This document shows positions 10,043 through 21,084 of a DNA stretch of 64,000 nucleotides, one piece after another (position 1 is the stretch's first letter; the number at the start of each line of letters is the position of its first letter). The position numbers and the translations under genes were made by a program. The DNA is from Diphasiastrum complanatum (lineage: Eukaryota > Streptophyta > Lycopodiopsida > Lycopodiales > Lycopodiaceae), in contig CM055093.1 in the NCBI GenBank assembly GCA_029204225.1, positions 4,122,056 through 4,186,055 on the forward strand. The letters are read 5' to 3'. The notes beneath the pieces are model-generated. The model worked only from the letters and a program-made list of their open reading frames with translations. It was not told the DNA's origin and did no database searches.

Positions 10043-10678
10043 ACTTTCCTGATTGTTGAATTTCAGATCTGATTTTCTGATTGGGTGCCCATTTTCCTTG
10101 CTGATTTTCTCTCTTTGCTGAGGGCTTTCATCTCTTTGCTTCAGCAACATTCAGCATAGTTTGGAGGAGGACCAACTCCTATCAAAGCATTTTCCTTGGC
10201 GGAGCTTTAGCAGATAGTTAGCGGAAGCACTTCCACTAAATTTGGCGGCCGGGAAAAAAAATTTTTTTTTTTTTTTTGGTAGATTATTTCCGACGCCCAA
10301 GTTCCAACCCTCTATCACCCATTTCTAGCTTGTTTGTAGGCTCTCCAGCGCCCAATTCCCTCATCTCTTTCATCCGTTCCTCCTCCCATTTTCAGCCCCC
10401 TCACTTTTGTTTGCAGGCTGTCCAGCCGCTTCATACTTGTCACTTTCGTCTGTTTTTGTCTCCGTTTGCAGCCATTTTTCACACCTTGTTTGCAGGCTGT
10501 CCATCGCCCATCCTCAACCAAATTTCACGAAATTCCGACTCCGTTTGATACTCCAATTTGTCACTTGCCTCCTGGCTGTCCAGCGCATTTTAACAGCCTT
10601 CATTTTCACTTTTTTTCATTTGCTGATTGCTGTCCTTTCTTAGTTGTGATAATAGTGGTTTTAATAGACTAATTTGGG

Positions 10679-11632
10679 GTGACGACAAGAGTCCGCTCTC
10701 TCAAGTTTTCGTCTATTCCTTCCACTATCATTATGGCACATTCACCTACCCCGAGTGAGACTACTCAAGAAACCTTATCCGATCAGTTTCGTCGCATGGA
10801 TGAGACCCTTTATGGCCTCGATCTTCGCTTCGATACCGTGATGACGGGCTTTGCTACTATGCAGTCACAGATTGATTCTTTACAGCCTCATGGTCTTGGT
10901 AAAGCTCCTGTTTTTCCTTCATTTGGGACTCCCCCTCCATTTGGATTTCCATCTTCCTCTGCTAGTCAGCCTGGTGGTGGACCGTTCATTCCACCTAACC
11001 CACCTCCTGGTTTCTTTTCACGTCCCCACTTCCTGAGCCACACTTTGCTCGAGACTTTCGTGATAGGGTACAGCTTGCTACCTATTCCGGTTCCTCTGAC
11101 GGGAACTTATTAGAGAATTGATGATGTTTCTTCCTTCCGTCCTCCCACACTTGTTGAGGCGATGTCTCTTGCCAGTACTTTACAGCATAAGTACTCTGAC
11201 ACCCTTCCTTCCCGCTTCTCCTGGCCCCGTCCTTCTGCTTCATCTTTTCCTGCTATGTCCACCCCTACACCTGCCCCTTCTGTTCCAGCTCTCTCCATTG
11301 TCCCTTCGTCTCCTCGTCCTCCGACTCCTCGACTTGCTTTTGTCCGATGTTACACGTCTGCAGAGTTCGCTGACCTTCAGCAGAAGCGTCTTTGCTTTCG
11401 TTGTAAGAGTCCTGACCATTTTGCTCGTGATTGCCGTCAGCCTCTCCCTACTACTACTGCTATTTTTTACCATGAGGGCACTACTCCAGATGATTCCGAT
11501 ATCTACATTTATAATTCTGATGAGCCTGACCTATCCTCTAAGCCTTCCACTGATTTACTTCCTGCTACTTGCCATGCTCAGCTTGGCTATGCTACTTGGA
11601 CAGGGCGTCCTGGTCCTCACTCCATTCGGTGA
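10679..11632 (+). pseudogene. gag: Gag of 9.6-15.5 kb element, capsid core deleted
   Basis: Two frames. The first holds an N-terminal coiled segment (FRRMDETLYGLDLRFD) and a Pro/Gly/Phe-rich linker to about 11113. The second begins near MSLASTLQHKYSDTLPSR at 11162 and has the zinc knuckle CFRCKSPDHFARDC at about 11396-11437. The roughly 200-residue capsid domain expected between them is missing: the frame passes from the pre-capsid linker to the post-capsid region within about 50 bp. A deletion, not just a frameshift, is the simplest reading. Confidence 0.7.
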
Positions 11633-12050
11633 CCTGTACGTATTACAGGTCGTGAGTATATTGCTTTAGTTGATACTGGCAATACTCATTCTTTTATTAG
11701 CAGTTATATCACTAGTCGGATCTGTGCTTCACCTGTTCCTACTTCACAGCCTCTCACAGTTGAGGTTGCCAGTTCCCATTCTTTTCCTAGTCTCAGATGT
11801 TTCAGCGTTTACCATACCGCATTGGAGAGTTTTCTGGACAGACAGATCTTTACATTATTCCTATGGAGCGTTATGATCTTATCCTTGGTGCTGATTGGTT
11901 TGCATCTCTTGGAGATGTTACACTGGACTTGACACAACAGACATTGACATTTGTACATGATGTAGTTACACACTCACTTGTTGGCATTGATTCTCAGGGA
12001 GACTTCCAGTTGATTACTGGGAAGCAGTTTATTCGCAGCCTGCTGAAGGC
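11633..12050 (+). pseudogene. Aspartic protease of 9.6-15.5 kb element
   Basis: After a TGA at 11630 the frame reads ITGREYIALVDTGNTHSFIS, with the intact retropepsin active-site triad DTG, then a second half containing LILGADWFASLGD in a shifted frame at about 11875-11920. The motif order matches chromoviral proteases. A frameshift lies between the two parts. Confidence 0.7.
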
Positions 12051-12197
12051 TCATTGTGCAACCTTATTATGTGTTCAGCGGGCAGTACCAGTTCCTCCAG
12101 TTTCTACTCCAGCAGCTATTCCTCAGGTGATCTCTTATTACATCAGTATGCTTTTGTCTTTTCAAAACCTTCGACGCTACCACCATTACGTGATGTG

Positions 12198-12896
12198 AAC
12201 CATCATATTGACTTGCGTCCTGGTTCTGCTCCTCCTTCTCGTCCCCCTTATCGTATGTCTCAATCTGAGCGTGATGAGCTTGAGCTCCATATTACTGCCT
12301 TGTTAGATCAGGGTCTCATTGTTCCCAATCACAGCCCTTTTGGTGCCCCTGTTCTCCTTGTTAGTAAGAAAGATGGTACCAAATGCCTTTGTATTGATTA
12401 TCGTGCTTTAAATAAGTTGACTATTCGTAATCAGTACCCTATTCCACACATGGATGACCTCTTTGACCAGCTCGGTACCTCTAAAATCTTTTCCAAGATA
12501 GACCTTCGTTCTGGATATTACCAAATCAAGATGCACCCTTTTGACGAACATAAGACTGCTTTTCGTACTCATCTTGGTTTTTATGAATTTCGTGTGCTTC
12601 CTTTTGGTGTTACTAATGGCCCTCCTACGTTCCAGAATGTGATGAATAACATTATGCATCCGCTTCTTGGTCATTGTGTCTTGGTTTATTTTGATGATAT
12701 TCTTATTTTAAGTCAGTCTCTTGCCGAGCATGTTTCCCATCTTTTCTCTGTATTTCAGTTACTTGTACATCACCAGTTATTTGCTAAGTTGTCTAAATGT
12801 TCTTTTGCTGTTTTTGAAATCGAGTTTCTTGGTTTTCTTGTTTGTAATGGACACATTCGTCTGGACCCTCATAAGGTTCAAGCCATCCAGGATTAG
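12198..12896 (+). CDS. pol: Reverse transcriptase of 9.6-15.5 kb element
   Basis: An open RT domain: HHIDLRPGSAPPSRPPYR, LLVSKKDGTKCLCIDYRALN, the IDLRSGYYQIK tract, FRVLPFGVTNGPPTFQ and the catalytic VYFDDILI, then LGFLV. It ends at a TAG after HKVQAIQD at 12896. All polymerase motifs I can check are intact, so this domain may have been functional recently. The start is placed at the first conserved RT residues; the open frame continues upstream to 12054. Confidence 0.85.
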   Translation, partial: NHHIDLRPGSAPPSRPPYRMSQSERDELELHITALLDQGLIVPNHSPFGAPVLLVSKKDGTKCLCIDYRALNKLTIRNQYPIPHMDDLFDQLGTSKIFSKIDLRSGYYQIKMHPFDEHKTAFRTHLGFYEFRVLPFGVTNGPPTFQNVMNNIMHPLLGHCVLVYFDDILILSQSLAEHVSHLFSVFQLLVHHQLFAKLSKCSFAVFEIEFLGFLVCNGHIRLDPHKVQAIQD

Positions 12897-14282
12897 CCTA
12901 TACCAACTGATATACATCATGTTCGTATGTTCCTTGGGTTATCCACTCACCTTCGTCGTCCAGTTCCTCATTTTGCCACTATTTCAGCTCCTCTTCATGC
13001 ACTTTTGAAGAAGTCTAGTACTTTTCTTTGGACTTCTGATTTTCAGTCAGCGTTTGATACTCTTCGTCGTGCTGTTGTTGATGCTGCCGTTATGTGTTTA
13101 CCACAGTTTGATCAGAAGTTTTTTGTTGAGACTGATGCTAGTAATGTTGGTTTGGGTGCTTTACTTCGCCAGTCACAATGTGTTATTGCTTATAAGTCGC
13201 GTCGTCTTCGCTCTTATGAGCAACGCTATTTTGTGCATGAGAAAGAGCTTCTTGCTATTATCTATGCTCTTAAGAAGTGGCGTCATTATTTGTATCGAGT
13301 TCCATTTGACATTATTACTGATCACCAGTCTTTACGTTATCTGTTTTCTCAACGTGACCGTAGTGATCGTCAATTTCGTTGGTTGCAGTTTTTACAGTCT
13401 TTTAATTTTTCCATATTGTATCATCCTGGTCATGCTAACACTGCTGCTGATGTATTATCTCGCCTTCCAGCTTTGTTGAATACACTCGTTTCTACTATTT
13501 CTCCATGGTTTGATGATCTACCTGCAACATACCTTACATGTTCTAATTTTTGTGATGTTAATAGTTCTGCCCCACCTGTTTCGTCCCGTCCTCATCAGGT
13601 TTACTCCATTGTTGACAACCGTCTTTATAGTTATGATTCTCTTTGTATTCCTACTTCCTTGGGTATCCGTTCCCAATTGTTGTCGGATGCTCATTCCTCT
13701 CCTGTTGGGGGTCATTTTGGTTTTCAGAAGTCTTATGCTCGTCTCAAAGACCATTTCTATTGGCCCTCTCTTCGATTTGAGCTTGCTGTACTTATTCGTA
13801 CCTGCCCTTTTTGTCTTCGTAATAAGTACTCCCGTGCTAAATCTGTTGGTTTGCTCCAGAGTTGGCCTATTCCTCATCGCCAGTGGACTGATATATCTAT
13901 GGACTTTATCCTTGGCCTTCCCCATATCTAGCGTGGTCACGATTCATGTATGGTGGTAGTTGACAAGTTCTTGAAATAGGCACATTTTATACCAGTTCGT
14001 AGTACTATCACAGCAGAGTAGTGTGCACGTTTGTTCCTATCAGAGATTTTCCGCCTGCATGGATTTCCTCGTACTATCCTTTTTAATGGGGATAGTAAGT
14101 TTACATCTATATTCTGGACAGAGCTTATGCGTATATTGGATGGACAGCTTTTTATGGGTTTTGCTTATCATTCTACTTCTGATGGGCAGTCTGAGGTCCT
14201 TAACAGGATCCTTGAGGATTATTTACGCCATTTTGTTACTCCTTCAGGGAAGGATTGGGATCAGCATTTACGTTTAGCATAG
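12897..14282 (+). pseudogene. RNase H and integrase of 9.6-15.5 kb element
   Basis: RNase H shows FVETDASNVGLG (Asp), EKELLAII (Glu), ITDHQSLRYL (Asp) and HANTAADVLSR (Asp). It is followed by the integrase zinc region (HSSPVGGHFGFQKSYARLK, then CPFCLRNK) and DISMDFILGLP (first Asp). A stop at 13931 and another near 14021 interrupt the core. The next frame carries HGFPRTILFNGDSKFTS, where the second Asp is preceded by Asn-Gly instead of Ser-Asp-Arg, and DGQSEVLNR (Glu). It ends with a stop at 14282. Confidence 0.8.
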
Positions 14283-14510
14283 TATAGCTATAATAGCTCT
14301 GTTAGTACCAGCACAGGTGTCTCACCATTTTTATTATCTCATGGCTATGCACCTCTTTTACCTGGCATTCCTCTCCCTCCTGAGGATACACCTGTCACAC
14401 TTGCATCTTTTCTATCAGGTGCTCGAGAGCTTATACCCGGGCCAGTTCTCATTTACAGCATGTTCAGCAGCGTTATCAGACCTCAGTAGATCGTCACCGC
14501 TCTTTGAGAT

Positions 14511-14996
14511 ATGGTTTATCTACGCCTACGGTTTGCACGTCATCGTTTTGTCCAGGGCCATGCTTCTACTGAGAAGCTTGCACCATGTTATTATGGGCCT
14601 TATCACATTTTGGAGGTTCTTAGTCCAGTTACATATCGCTTAAAGCTTCCTGCTTCCACACACACCTGTGATGTATTCCATGTCAGTCTATTACGTGCTG
14701 CTATTGAGGATGACGCTCCTTGTGATGCTGAGTTTCCTACTGCTCCAGAGTTATTTCCATTTTTACCTGCTACTATATTACAGGTTCGTTTATACCATAG
14801 TCGACACCGCCGACAGATTCAGTTTTTGGTCCAGTGGGATGGTCGTCCTATTGAGAGGGCCACATGGAAGCCTATTGATGTCTTTTATCATACACCATCA
14901 CTTGCGAATCAGGCTCGTGCTCTTGCTACACTTGTTGATTCCTCTGCATTAGATGTTGTTCTAGCTGTTGATGCACCAGGGCTTGCTGCTACTTGA
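14511..14996 (+). pseudogene. Integrase C-terminus with chromodomain-like tail
   Basis: The frame has YYGPYHILEVLSPVTYRLKL and HDVFHVSLL-like residues (CDVFHVSLLRAA), the usual GPY/F module, then QVRLYHSRHRRQIQFLVQWD and ATWKPIDVF. The latter matches the C-terminal chromodomain pattern of plant chromoviruses (LVQWxGxPxExATWE), which in relatives directs integration to particular chromatin. It ends with TGA 48 bp before the 3' LTR. Confidence 0.7.
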
Positions 14997-15033
14997 TCCA
15001 GTTTCTTTCCGGCAGTTGGGTCTTTTTCTTTTG

Positions 15034-15042
15034 TGCCAGGGA
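15034..15042 (+). promoter_or_regulatory. Polypurine tract of 9.6-15.5 kb element
   Basis: A short G-rich stretch, CCAGGGAG, directly before the 3' LTR start AGTAATGG. It is short for a polypurine tract but in the right place. Confidence 0.5.
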
Positions 15043-15480
15043 GAGTAATGGACTCGGCTCATTACATTCGCCGCATCCATTTACATTTAGTTTACTTTAT
15101 GCATAAGTAGGCCTGGGGCCCTTTTTTATTCATTAGTGACACTTAGACTATATGGTTGGCCTTTATTATTCATTATTAGGCCACTTGGACATATTACTGG
15201 AGAGTGGGGGCTCTCTTGGAGGGCGCACTATTTTCCCTCCCAGTTGGGCCCTAGCCACCGGAAGCTTCCTTTTAAGGCTTCCTCTTGGCTATAAGTAGGG
15301 ACACTGTGTCATTTGTTATTTAGTTGATGATATTGATCTCTCTCTTTAGCCTCCTTAATCTCTCTCTTTCCTGCTTTCTAGGGTTAAGTCTTGCTTATGT
15401 GCTGCTTTCATAGCTTAAGTCTTGCTTATGTGATGCTTTCATAGCTTAGCTCTAGATCAGCTGTGGCTCTATTCGTAACT
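15043..15480 (+). repeat. 3' LTR of 9.6-15.5 kb element
   Basis: Aligns end to end with 9587-10030. It has a 6-7 bp deletion in the TTGGCCTTTGGCC stretch and scattered substitutions. Ends GTAACT, followed by GTATT. Confidence 0.9.
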
Positions 15481-15485
15481 GTATT

Positions 15486-16535
15486 GCACATCGCACAAGA
15501 AGTCGTACTATCCTAGAGAGATTAGGACAGACTTCTACATCCCTTCCCCTAGAACCAGAGTTGGCGGACATAAGCAGTACATTTAGAGAACCTGAAAATA
15601 CCGGGGTCGAACTACCTTTGAATGAATTCCTGATTTATCAGCCAAGACTATAGACGTTGTTCCTGATTCCAAGGAAGATTTTCCCGAGAGTAGTGAGGAG
15701 AATTTGAATCCAAACCAAATGGCGAACCAAGTCGTAAGAGGTGCTCAGGCCATACTCATTGGTCCGAATGTGACTAAACCTGAATCGTTAACCCAAGCTA
15801 TGCCTTCTTATTGGGGTACCTCTCAGGAAGATCCTGAGAAACATGTAAATGACTGGTCCTGTTGGATTAATAGGATAACGGACGAAGATCACCAAATGTT
15901 GTTATTCAGTGGGACATTGTTTGAGGGAGCCAGTGATTGGTATTACCGTTTGGAACCATACTCTATATTGAGTATGGGTGCCTTTATTACTGAATTCCTA
16001 GGAGAATTTCAAGTACCGAAATCTAGAGACCATCTGATCTATGCTCTTAGGGGTTGTAGACAGGAAGAGTGGGAGACAGTGTCTCAGTACAATTGGAGAA
16101 CTAAGGAATTGGTGAGACAATTTGGAACCAATGCCCCTCCTAAAGACTGGATTCTGTCACTTTACATAAAAGGATTGAAGTACGCTATTCAAGTAGATGT
16201 GAGAAAATCAGTTCCAAAAACTATTGAAGAAGCAATCACTAGGGCGCTAGAAATTGAAAATTTTATGATATCAACCCAAGAGGTGGTGGCATTAGCCAAT
16301 GCCTCTAGGTTCTATTCATGGGGTGGACAACAACCAGGCCCTGGAAGGACGAATGGTTATCCTCAAGCTGTACCTTATGCTGCTGCAACTCAACCAACTG
16401 CATCACATTCTCCTTTTGTTAGAAATGCAGAGTTGCCTCAGCCGTCTATTAGCAATCAAAAAATTGACGTCCACAACACAAGTGTAGGTAAAGCTGCTGC
16501 TACAGTACCTGACCAAAATGCGATGGGAGGAAAAG
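15486..16535 (+). pseudogene. gag: Gypsy gag 3' part, continuation of 9506-9586
   Basis: Continues the split gag: first in the frame of the upstream part to a TAG at about 15650, then, after a one-base shift, in a 250-residue frame. The latter is a Retrotrans_gag capsid: YWGTSQEDPEKHVNDW, LFSGTLFEGASDWYY, GAFITEFLGEFQVP, then LRGCRQEEWETVSQYNWRTK and IKGLKYAIQVDVRKSVPKT. A Gln/Pro/Gly-rich tail follows. The frame then runs antisense into a copia RNase H at about 16535, which is the right-hand breakpoint. Confidence 0.75.
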
Positions 16536-17698
16536 ATATTTCCTTCAATTGCACCTTCTCTCTCACAAAATGATGAGAGATCTCAATATGTTTTGACCTT
16601 GCATGGAAGATTGGATTGGTTACAAGGTGTTGGGTTGAAATGTTGTCATTGCAGAGAGTTGGAATAGCATCTAAACTCATGACTTTCAGCTCCATAAGTA
16701 GCCTTTTGATCCATAACAGCTCCTTTGTTGTAGTGGTGAGAGCTTTATACTCGGCTTCGGTTGAAGAAAGTGAGATGGTTTCTTCTTTCTTTGACAACCA
16801 AGAAATTACTCCTCCACCAATGAATGTTGCATAGGCACTTGTGGACTTCCTATGCCTTTTTTCACCTGCAAAATCCGATTCACTAAAGGCATGCAAATCA
16901 ATGACATCTCCTCTATAGAGAATTCCATGATCTAGATTACCCGAGATGTATCTCAAGATCCTTTTAGCATTTTTCCAATGTATCACTAATGGATCTTGCA
17001 TATATTGACTTAGCCTACACACAGTAAAGCATAGATCAGGCCTAGTTATGGTGATCCACATTAAGGAGCCTATAAGTTGCCTATAAAGAGTGATGTCCAT
17101 AAAGGATGCTTCATCACTTTTATTGAGCACTTTTACATCTTGCTCCATTGGTGTTTCTACATGCTTGCTCTCTTGCATCTTGAATCTATTGAGCAAACTT
17201 TGAGCATACTTAGTTTGACTAATGAGGATGAAATCTGAACCTCTAAGTACTTCTATGCCCAATATAAAGTGAAGTTGACCAAGATCTACCATCTTAAATT
17301 CTAGTGATAGATTTCTTGGTTTTCTCAATACCATCAATGTTATCACCACTAAGGATGATGTCATCTACATAAATCAATAAAAGTACAATGCCATTTACAT
17401 CATACATTATGTACAAAGTTGGATTATATTCACTTTGAGTGAATCCAATAGAAACTAAGAAATCATGAAGTCTTGCATTCCAAGATCTTGATGCTTGCTT
17501 CAAACCATATAAGCTCCTTTGAAGATGACATACTTTCCCTTCCATCCTGAGCTTGATGAAGCCTTGGGGCTGCTCCATGAAGATGTCTTCTTCCAAATAG
17601 CCATTTAAGAATGCATTAGAAACATCCATTTGAAAAAGCATCCAACCAAAATGTGAAGCAAGTGCAAGAAGTAACCTTATTGTGACCATCTTGGCCAC
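16535..17698 (-). pseudogene. pol: Copia RT (palm) and RNase H, truncated
   Basis: RT: WMLFQMDVSNAFLNGYLEED, YGLKQASRSWNARLHDFL and the catalytic LLLIYVDDIILSG. A frameshift at about 17300 leads into the RNase H frame: FILGIEVLRG, LIGSLMWITITRPDLCF, FSESDFAGEKRHRKST (Asp), SLSSTEAEYKALTTTTKEL (Glu region), HARSKHIEISHHFVREKV. The normal ending (ADIFTKxL...LGV) is lost at the junction with gypsy gag. Confidence 0.85.
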
Positions 17699-17721
17699 GG
17701 TTGCAAAAGTTTCTTCAAAAT

Positions 17722-18381
17722 CTATGCCCTTTGCTTGAGCATATCCTTTGACCTTGCCTTGTGTTTGCTTACACTTCCATCCATATTGAGTTTTAGCTTA
17801 AAAACCCGTTTACATCCAATCACATTCTTAAGAGGTCTATCAACAAGAATCCATGTGCCATTCTCCATCAAAGCATTATATTCATCTATCATAGCTTGAA
17901 ACCATTCCTTTGAACTCAATGCATCTTGTACACATGAAGGTTCTTCAAAAATTGAAATGAGTGCAAAGGATGAAGATGGATTACCCTCGGCTTGCTTCTC
18001 CTTGTCTTGGTATGTGAGCCTCAATGGCTCCATTCTTACCCTTGATGATCTTCTTGGAGTGATTGGTTCACTTGGCTCTAGCTCCTCCTCAAGATCTATG
18101 ACATCTTGATCCTCGGCCACCTCCCTCTGGATAGGTGATTTGATTGAGCCATCAATAAGTTTATGCATATTATCCTCATCAAAAATGATATCTCTAGAAA
18201 CCACAAACTTGTTTGAAGATGGAATGTATACCTTATATCCCTTGCTTGCTTTGCCATACCCGAGCATAATACCTTTGATTGATGATGGATCTTCCTTGAT
18301 CTTTTTCTCTAAAGGTGTATGCACATAGCAAATGCATCCAAACACCTTCAAGTCCTTGAGATTTGGCCTCCTCCCATACAA
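17722..18381 (-). pseudogene. Copia integrase C-terminus to RT N-terminus
   Basis: GRRPNLKDLKVFGCICYVH and GIMLGYGKASKGYKVYIP are the integrase C-terminal motifs; an acidic linker with SEPITPRRSSR follows, then the RT N-terminus SSKEWFQAMIDEYNALMENG. The open frame runs through KHKARSKDMLKQRA, where the consensus is KARLVAKGFxQ, so a frameshift lies at its end. Confidence 0.8.
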
Positions 18382-18573
18382 AACTTAAAAGGGTGTTTTG
18401 CCTTCAATAGAGCTACATGGAACTCTATTCATGAAATGGTTAGCACAAGTGAGAGCTTCTCCTCAAAAAGATTTTGGTAAACATGCATCAATCCTTAAGG
18501 CTTTAGAACATTCACACAATGTCCTATTCCTCCTCTCGGCTACCCCATTTTGTTGAGGGGTGTAGGGACAAGA

Positions 18574-19259
18574 TCATTCTTTTTTAATTCCTTCTTGATT
18601 ACAAAAATCTTTAAATGCATTGGAGATATATTCTCCACCATTATCACTTCTAAAAGTTTTGATCTTGTGATCAAGATGCTTCTCTACAAATGGTTTGAAC
18701 TTAAGAAAGCTTTCAAATACTTGTGCTTTAGATGAAAGTAATAATACCCAAGAAAACCTTGAGTAATCATCTATGAGTGTAACAAACATGCTGGCACCTC
18801 CATTGGACATTGTACATCCAAGTGGATCAACTCAAGTTGATGAGTTGTCTTTGTGATTGAACTTGAGAAGGACTTCTTATGTGCTTTTGAGCACATGCTT
18901 CACATAATTTCTCCTCTTTTGCCAAGGATCTTGGAAGTCCTAAGGCAAGCTCCTCCTTGCACATGACCTCCATGGACTTTGAGTTAATGTGACCAAGTAT
19001 GCCAAAGACTATGGTTGGATAGTTTGGTCTCCTCGGCTAGCATCACAATATTAGCACCCACATAGGCATCTAGTTTGAATAATCTTCCAAATTTTATGCC
19101 TCTAGCAAGGATCTTGCCATCCTTCTTGATGTTACATGCATTTGTGGTGAACTCCACAATCAAACCATTGTCAAGCAATTGTCCTACACTAAGCAAATTC
19201 TTAGTGGTACTAGGAATGTAAAGTACTCCATCAATCTTGATCTTCCTTGAAGATCCCAA
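18574..19259 (-). pseudogene. Copia GAG-pre-integrase and integrase core
   Basis: LYIPSTTKNLLSVGQLLDNG and KFGRLFKL belong to the protease/GAG-pre-integrase linker. The integrase part shows VTLIDDYSRFSWVLLLSSKA (first Asp) and KTFRSDNGGEYISNAF (second Asp). A frameshift near 18990 and a stop near 18815 disrupt it. Confidence 0.8.
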
Positions 19260-19553
19260 TCATAAAGGTATGGATCCTATGCCTTCTACCTTACAAGCAT
19301 AATCGTTTGCTGACTTGATAGGTCCATCATAGGTAGATAAGTTTGAAAAATACTCCCTCTTACTTGTCATGTGGTTGCTAGCCCCACTATCTATCCACCA
19401 AGGGTCTTCACTTCTTATGCTTGAAGATGAGAAACTTGACATCATGAGTGAATCTTCATGAGAACTCTCCCTTCCTCTTGGCCTAGGTTTGCGTGACTCT
19501 GAGATTGCTTCTTCTTGAAGCACTCCAAGGCATAGTGCTCCATCTTGCCACAA
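19260..19553 (-). pseudogene. Copia aspartic protease
   Basis: DPWWIDSGASNHMTSKREYF carries the intact DSGA active site of copia proteases. The frame continues to a GIGSIPL motif and is joined by a frameshift to the next domain. Confidence 0.8.
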
Positions 19554-20321
19554 AAGTAGTATTTGATCTTCGACTTATCCTTCTTTGGCTTGCTCGAGCT
19601 TGGATTGAAGATCCTTCTTGATCTTCACCTTTGACTTGGTTCTTCTTGAATGCATCACCCTTGCCTTTGAATTTGCTCTTGCTCTTCGTGAAAAGAGCCT
19701 TGTCATCTCCATCATTGAGGGAGAGCTTCTCCATCCTTGACTTGATGTGAGTTCTCCTACTCTCCTCGACCATGAGGACTCCTTGGAGATCTTCAAGTGG
19801 GGCAACTTGCCCATAATTGCATAGCCTTGCACTAGGTTAGCAAAATTCACACTCAAACCATTCAAGATTAGTTAAACAAGTTCACTTTCCTTAATGGAAT
19901 CTCCTCTGTAAGCAAGCTCCTTGTTTAAGTCCTTAACTCTCAACACATATGAATGTCCACTCTCTCCTTTAACTTGAAAACATTGAAGGATTTGATTCTT
20001 CAAGGATAACAACCTTGAAGTATTCTTGGATTCATTTATCTTTTGAAGAGTTTCCCATGCTTCTTGAGCTAAGGTGCAAGCACCTACCTCCTTAAGAAGC
20101 TCATTAGCTACATTCATTTTTATACAATGGAGAGCAACCTTACACCTCTTTCTGTATTTTGTAGCTTCTTGAGGGTGAATGGGCTCATCCTCTTCACCAC
20201 TCACTATATCCATTAGATCTTGTAAAATAAGAATTGATTCCATTCTTAGCTTCCAAATTGAATAATTAGAAGCATACAATCTATCATGTGAATCCAAAAG
20301 ATATGCATTCATTGAAGCCAT
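19545..20321 (-). pseudogene. gag: Copia gag (UBN2 type) with altered zinc knuckle
   Basis: Starts at MASMNAYLLDSHDRLYASNY; the pattern ASNYSIWKLRMESILILQD and AWETLQKINESKNTSRLLSL is the copia Gag core. A TAA near 19870 and frameshifts break it. The single zinc knuckle at about 19545-19590 reads YYFCGKMEHYALEC, where the first Cys is Tyr. Confidence 0.8.
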
Positions 20322-21071
20322 CTATCTTTAAACAAGATCTTGATCACAAGAATAGATGCAAAATAGAAATGATTGAAAGACTAGCTATCCCACTACCTAG
20401 GGACTTGAGAAAGCTCAAAACTTGACCTCTCAATAATGTCAACAAGAATGAAAACTAGCTTGAATTTGCATAAAAATTGGATCTAGAATTGCCTCCTCCT
20501 TGATCTCGACTTCACAAGGATACAATATTCACCTAACCTGAACCAAAAGGAATCATATGCACATAAATGCCTCTTCAAATCATTCCTACAAGATCAGGTT
20601 GAATCATCATGCAATAATCAATCCAAATTATCTCACAAATCAAGCAAAAATTGAACACAATCTTGACTAGAATTGCATTCCTTGATGAGCACTTATCAAA
20701 GTCTTTGGGCTGACCCCAAAATTGAATTTCTAAGATCTCAATAAGTCTAAGAACGACCTATTAGAGTACCTAAGATAAGAATCTACCTTCCTTTTGATTG
20801 ATTGAAAACTATCCTTGTGATAGACACCACAAATCGAGTAGCATCAATATGATGAAAAATACTTGCTATTTTGATCCAATTGATAAGAGATGACCACAAC
20901 TCGGATTTTGAAGCTAAAAATCCTGTAAATAAAAAACCATTAGATCCCTCTTCACTCAAATGGATCAAGAATTGAAGGTACCACTCATAGATTATGTCTA
21001 GATAGCAATCAATGCTTGAATTGCATCAAAGTCTATGATTCTAGCATGAAGTGAAGCTCGTTTCTTGGAAT

Positions 21072-21084
21072 GGCTCTGATAACA
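21072..21084 (-). promoter_or_regulatory. Primer binding site of copia element
   Basis: The minus strand reads TGTTATCAGAGCC, one base from the tRNA-iMet complement TGGTATCAGAGCC. It directly abuts the LTR boundary at 21085. Confidence 0.75.

Larger units (their letters stand above)
9587..15480 (+). mobile_element. Full-length Ty3/gypsy chromodomain-type element with AG...CT LTR ends
   Basis: A complete LTR-PBS-gag-pol-PPT-LTR structure. LTRs are 444 bp (9587-10030) and 438 bp (15043-15480) and differ at roughly 4% of sites by my count, plus small indels. GTATT flanks both sides (9582-9586 and 15481-15485), and the disrupted gag frame is restored when the insert is ignored. Terminal inverted repeats are AGTTA/TAACT instead of TG/CA. 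Gag lacks most of its capsid domain and pol has stops, so this copy is not autonomous. Coding codons strongly favour T at the third position. Confidence 0.9.

Noticed and set aside
11118-14952. Several long Leu/Val/Ile-rich open frames in the second and third frames of the 9.6-15.5 kb element
   Set aside because: They overlap clear gag-pol domains; the hydrophobic bias results from T-rich third positions read in a shifted frame.
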